In this document: positions 14,625 to 16,151 of the stretch, one piece after another
Layout of the letters: each line of letters opens with the position of its first letter
Position numbering within the stretch: position 1 is the first letter of the stretch
From: Prolixibacteraceae bacterium
GTDB taxonomy: Bacteria > Bacteroidota > Bacteroidia > Bacteroidales > Prolixibacteraceae
Length of the DNA: 16,151 nt
Direction: 5' to 3'
Assembly (NCBI GenBank): GCA_003457135.1
Contig: DMSQ01000045.1
Location: 1 to 16,151 of the forward strand
Program-made: the position numbers and the translations under genes
Notes under the pieces: model-generated
What the model was told of the DNA's origin: nothing
The model's input: the letters and a program-made list of their open reading frames with translations, nothing else
Databases searched by the model: none

Positions 14625-16151
14625 CTATATCCGCATTTTCTCTTTCAACGCAGCGCCAGTGTAAGATTCCGGAATATTGATCAGGTCTTCAGGTTTGCCT
14701 TCAAAAACTACCCTTCCGCCATCTTTACCGCCTTCAGGCCCTAAATCAATCACCCAATCGGCGCACTTAATCACATCCAGATTGTGTTCAATAATGATGA
14801 TGCTGTGACCACGGGCAATCAGGGCATTGAACGAATCGAGCAATTTGCGGATATCATGAAAATGAAGTCCGGTGGTTGGCTCATCGAAAATGAAAAGGGA
14901 TGGACTAACTTTTTCTTTGGCTAAAAAGAAGGCCAGTTTGATACGCTGGCTTTCACCTCCGGATAAGGTACTCGATGACTGACCGAGTTTGACATAGCCT
15001 AAACCCACGTCCTGCAATGGTTTTAATTGTTTCGCGATTTTTTTTGCCGAAGGCGATTTGTGGCTTCCGAAAAAATCAATGGCTTCATCAACGGTTAAAT
15101 CAAGGATATCGTATATATTTTTCCCTTCGAAGGTGACTTCGAGAATTTCGTCCCTGAACCGCTTTCCTTTGCAACTTTCGCAAATCAGGTGAATGTCGGC
15201 CATGAATTGCATCTCGACCGTGATTTCGCCTTCACCCTGACATTCTTCGCATCGCCCGCCTTCAATATTAAACGAAAAATGAGATGGTTTAAAGCCGTTG
15301 TATTTTGAGCTTTGCAATTCGGAATACAATTTCCTGATTTCGTCGTAAACTTTCAGGTAAGTCACCGGATTTGAACGGGAGGATTTTCCAATCGGATTCT
15401 GATCAACAAACTCGACCGAAGCGATCAGGCTAAAATCACCCCGGATGATGTCGTGTTGTCCGGTTTTTTCGCTGAATCCACCAAACATTTTTGCCAGCGC
15501 CGGATACATTACTTTGGATACAAGCGATGATTTTCCGGAACCACTGACTCCAGTAACCACACAGATGGTATTAAGCGGAAATTTGACATCAATATTTTTC
15601 AGATTGTTTTCGCGGGCACCGGTAATTTCAATGTAATTACTCCATTTCCGACGGGTCACGGGTAGTCCTATTTTTTCTCTTCCTGTGAGGTATTTGGCAG
15701 TTAAACTTTCAGATGAGGTTTCCAATTGATCGTGAGTTCCCTGAAAAACAACTTCGCCGCCCAACCTTCCGGCCAGCGGACCAATGTCAATAATTTCGTC
15801 GGCTTCGCGGATAATTTCTTCGTCGTGTTCCACCACCAAAACGGTATTGCCAAGTTTTTGCAATTTACGTAAAACCCTGATCAACCGGGCGGTATCCCTG
15901 GAATGCAAGCCAATGCTCGGCTCATCCAGAATATACATGGAACCAACCAAATTGCTTCCTAAAGAAGTCGCCAGATTAATTCGTTGCGATTCGCCACCTG
16001 AAAGTGTTGATGAAAGCCGGTTTAGTGTCAGATATCCAAGACCAACATCAGTCAGGAATTCAAGCCGGTTATTTATTTCGGTCAGGATTCGTTCGGCAAT
16101 TTGAGTTTCGTGAACAGAAAGTTCCAGGTTGACAAAGAATTCCTGAAGTTC
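14625..16151 (-). CDS. uvrA: UvrABC system protein A, C-terminal part (cut by window edge)
   Basis: UvrA is the damage-sensing ATPase of nucleotide excision repair; it loads UvrB on damaged DNA. The last 508 codons are present, about half of a normal protein of roughly 940 residues, and the frame runs open to base 16151. An apparent start at 15950 is only an internal TTG. Counting from the edge, the first ATPase signature LSGGESQRI is at 50-58 and its Walker B YILDEPSIGLH at 73-83. The second Walker A GVSGSGKSS is at 201-209. The zinc-binding CEEC and CESC pairs (cysteines 301, 304, 324 and 327) are separated by 19 residues. A second LSGGESQRI and Walker B (LFIFDEPTTGLH) close the second ATPase. 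All key residues in this half are intact. The gene is transcribed towards the envelope operon, 139 bases away. Confidence 0.97.
   Translation of the reverse strand, partial: ELQEFFVNLELSVHETQIAERILTEINNRLEFLTDVGLGYLTLNRLSSTLSGGESQRINLATSLGSNLVGSMYILDEPSIGLHSRDTARLIRVLRKLQKLGNTVLVVEHDEEIIREADEIIDIGPLAGRLGGEVVFQGTHDQLETSSESLTAKYLTGREKIGLPVTRRKWSNYIEITGARENNLKNIDVKFPLNTICVVTGVSGSGKSSLVSKVMYPALAKMFGGFSEKTGQHDIIRGDFSLIASVEFVDQNPIGKSSRSNPVTYLKVYDEIRKLYSELQSSKYNGFKPSHFSFNIEGGRCEECQGEGEITVEMQFMADIHLICESCKGKRFRDEILEVTFEGKNIYDILDLTVDEAIDFFGSHKSPSAKKIAKQLKPLQDVGLGYVKLGQSSSTLSGGESQRIKLAFFLAKEKVSPSLFIFDEPTTGLHFHDIRKLLDSFNALIARGHSIIIIEHNLDVIKCADWVIDLGPEGGKDGGRVVFEGKPEDLINIPESYTGAALKEKMRI

Overview
The window is chromosomal DNA from a member of the Bacteroidota, most likely class Bacteroidia. 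Four things point there: promoter elements of the TAnnTTTG type ahead of several genes, start codons without a clear Shine-Dalgarno sequence, protein families typical of the phylum (a TonB with the NKEYGAY N-terminus, a carboxypeptidase-regulatory-domain protein, an MG2-type envelope protein, a lysine-type SerA), and moderate GC content. There is no phage, insertion sequence, CRISPR array, tRNA or rRNA gene. No gene-free stretch exceeds 300 bases.

Layout, left to right. The plus strand carries gcvT (glycine cleavage T-protein), a comB-family phosphatase gene, then a serine block: serC, serA and a DUF1015 gene. A secreted GH43 glycosidase gene starts 28 bases after DUF1015. Next are a small DUF423 membrane protein gene, a secreted C69-family peptidase gene, and rplS (ribosomal protein bL19). 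rplS has the best promoter in the window, a structured 5' leader and a clear terminator. Between rplS and the convergent minus-strand genes lies a perfect 30-bp palindrome. The minus strand then carries, in transcription order from the right edge, the C-terminal 508 codons of uvrA, followed by a tight three-gene envelope operon: an MG2-like protein (789 aa), a carboxypeptidase-regulatory-domain protein (330 aa) and a TonB-family protein (274 aa).

How the genes work together. SerA and SerC make phosphoserine from 3-phosphoglycerate. No recognisable phosphoserine phosphatase is present, and the third gene of the block is DUF1015, whose DGHHR motif recalls ParB-fold serine kinases. GcvT makes methylene-tetrahydrofolate from glycine, so one-carbon and serine metabolism sit close together. 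The GH43, C69 and three-gene operon products are exported or envelope proteins. The rest is housekeeping (translation and DNA repair).

The points most worth a second look are the lysine in place of the catalytic histidine in SerA, the DUF1015 motif in its serine context, the folded rplS leader, the palindrome, and the MG2/regulatory-domain/TonB operon, which has no receptor or ExbBD beside it.
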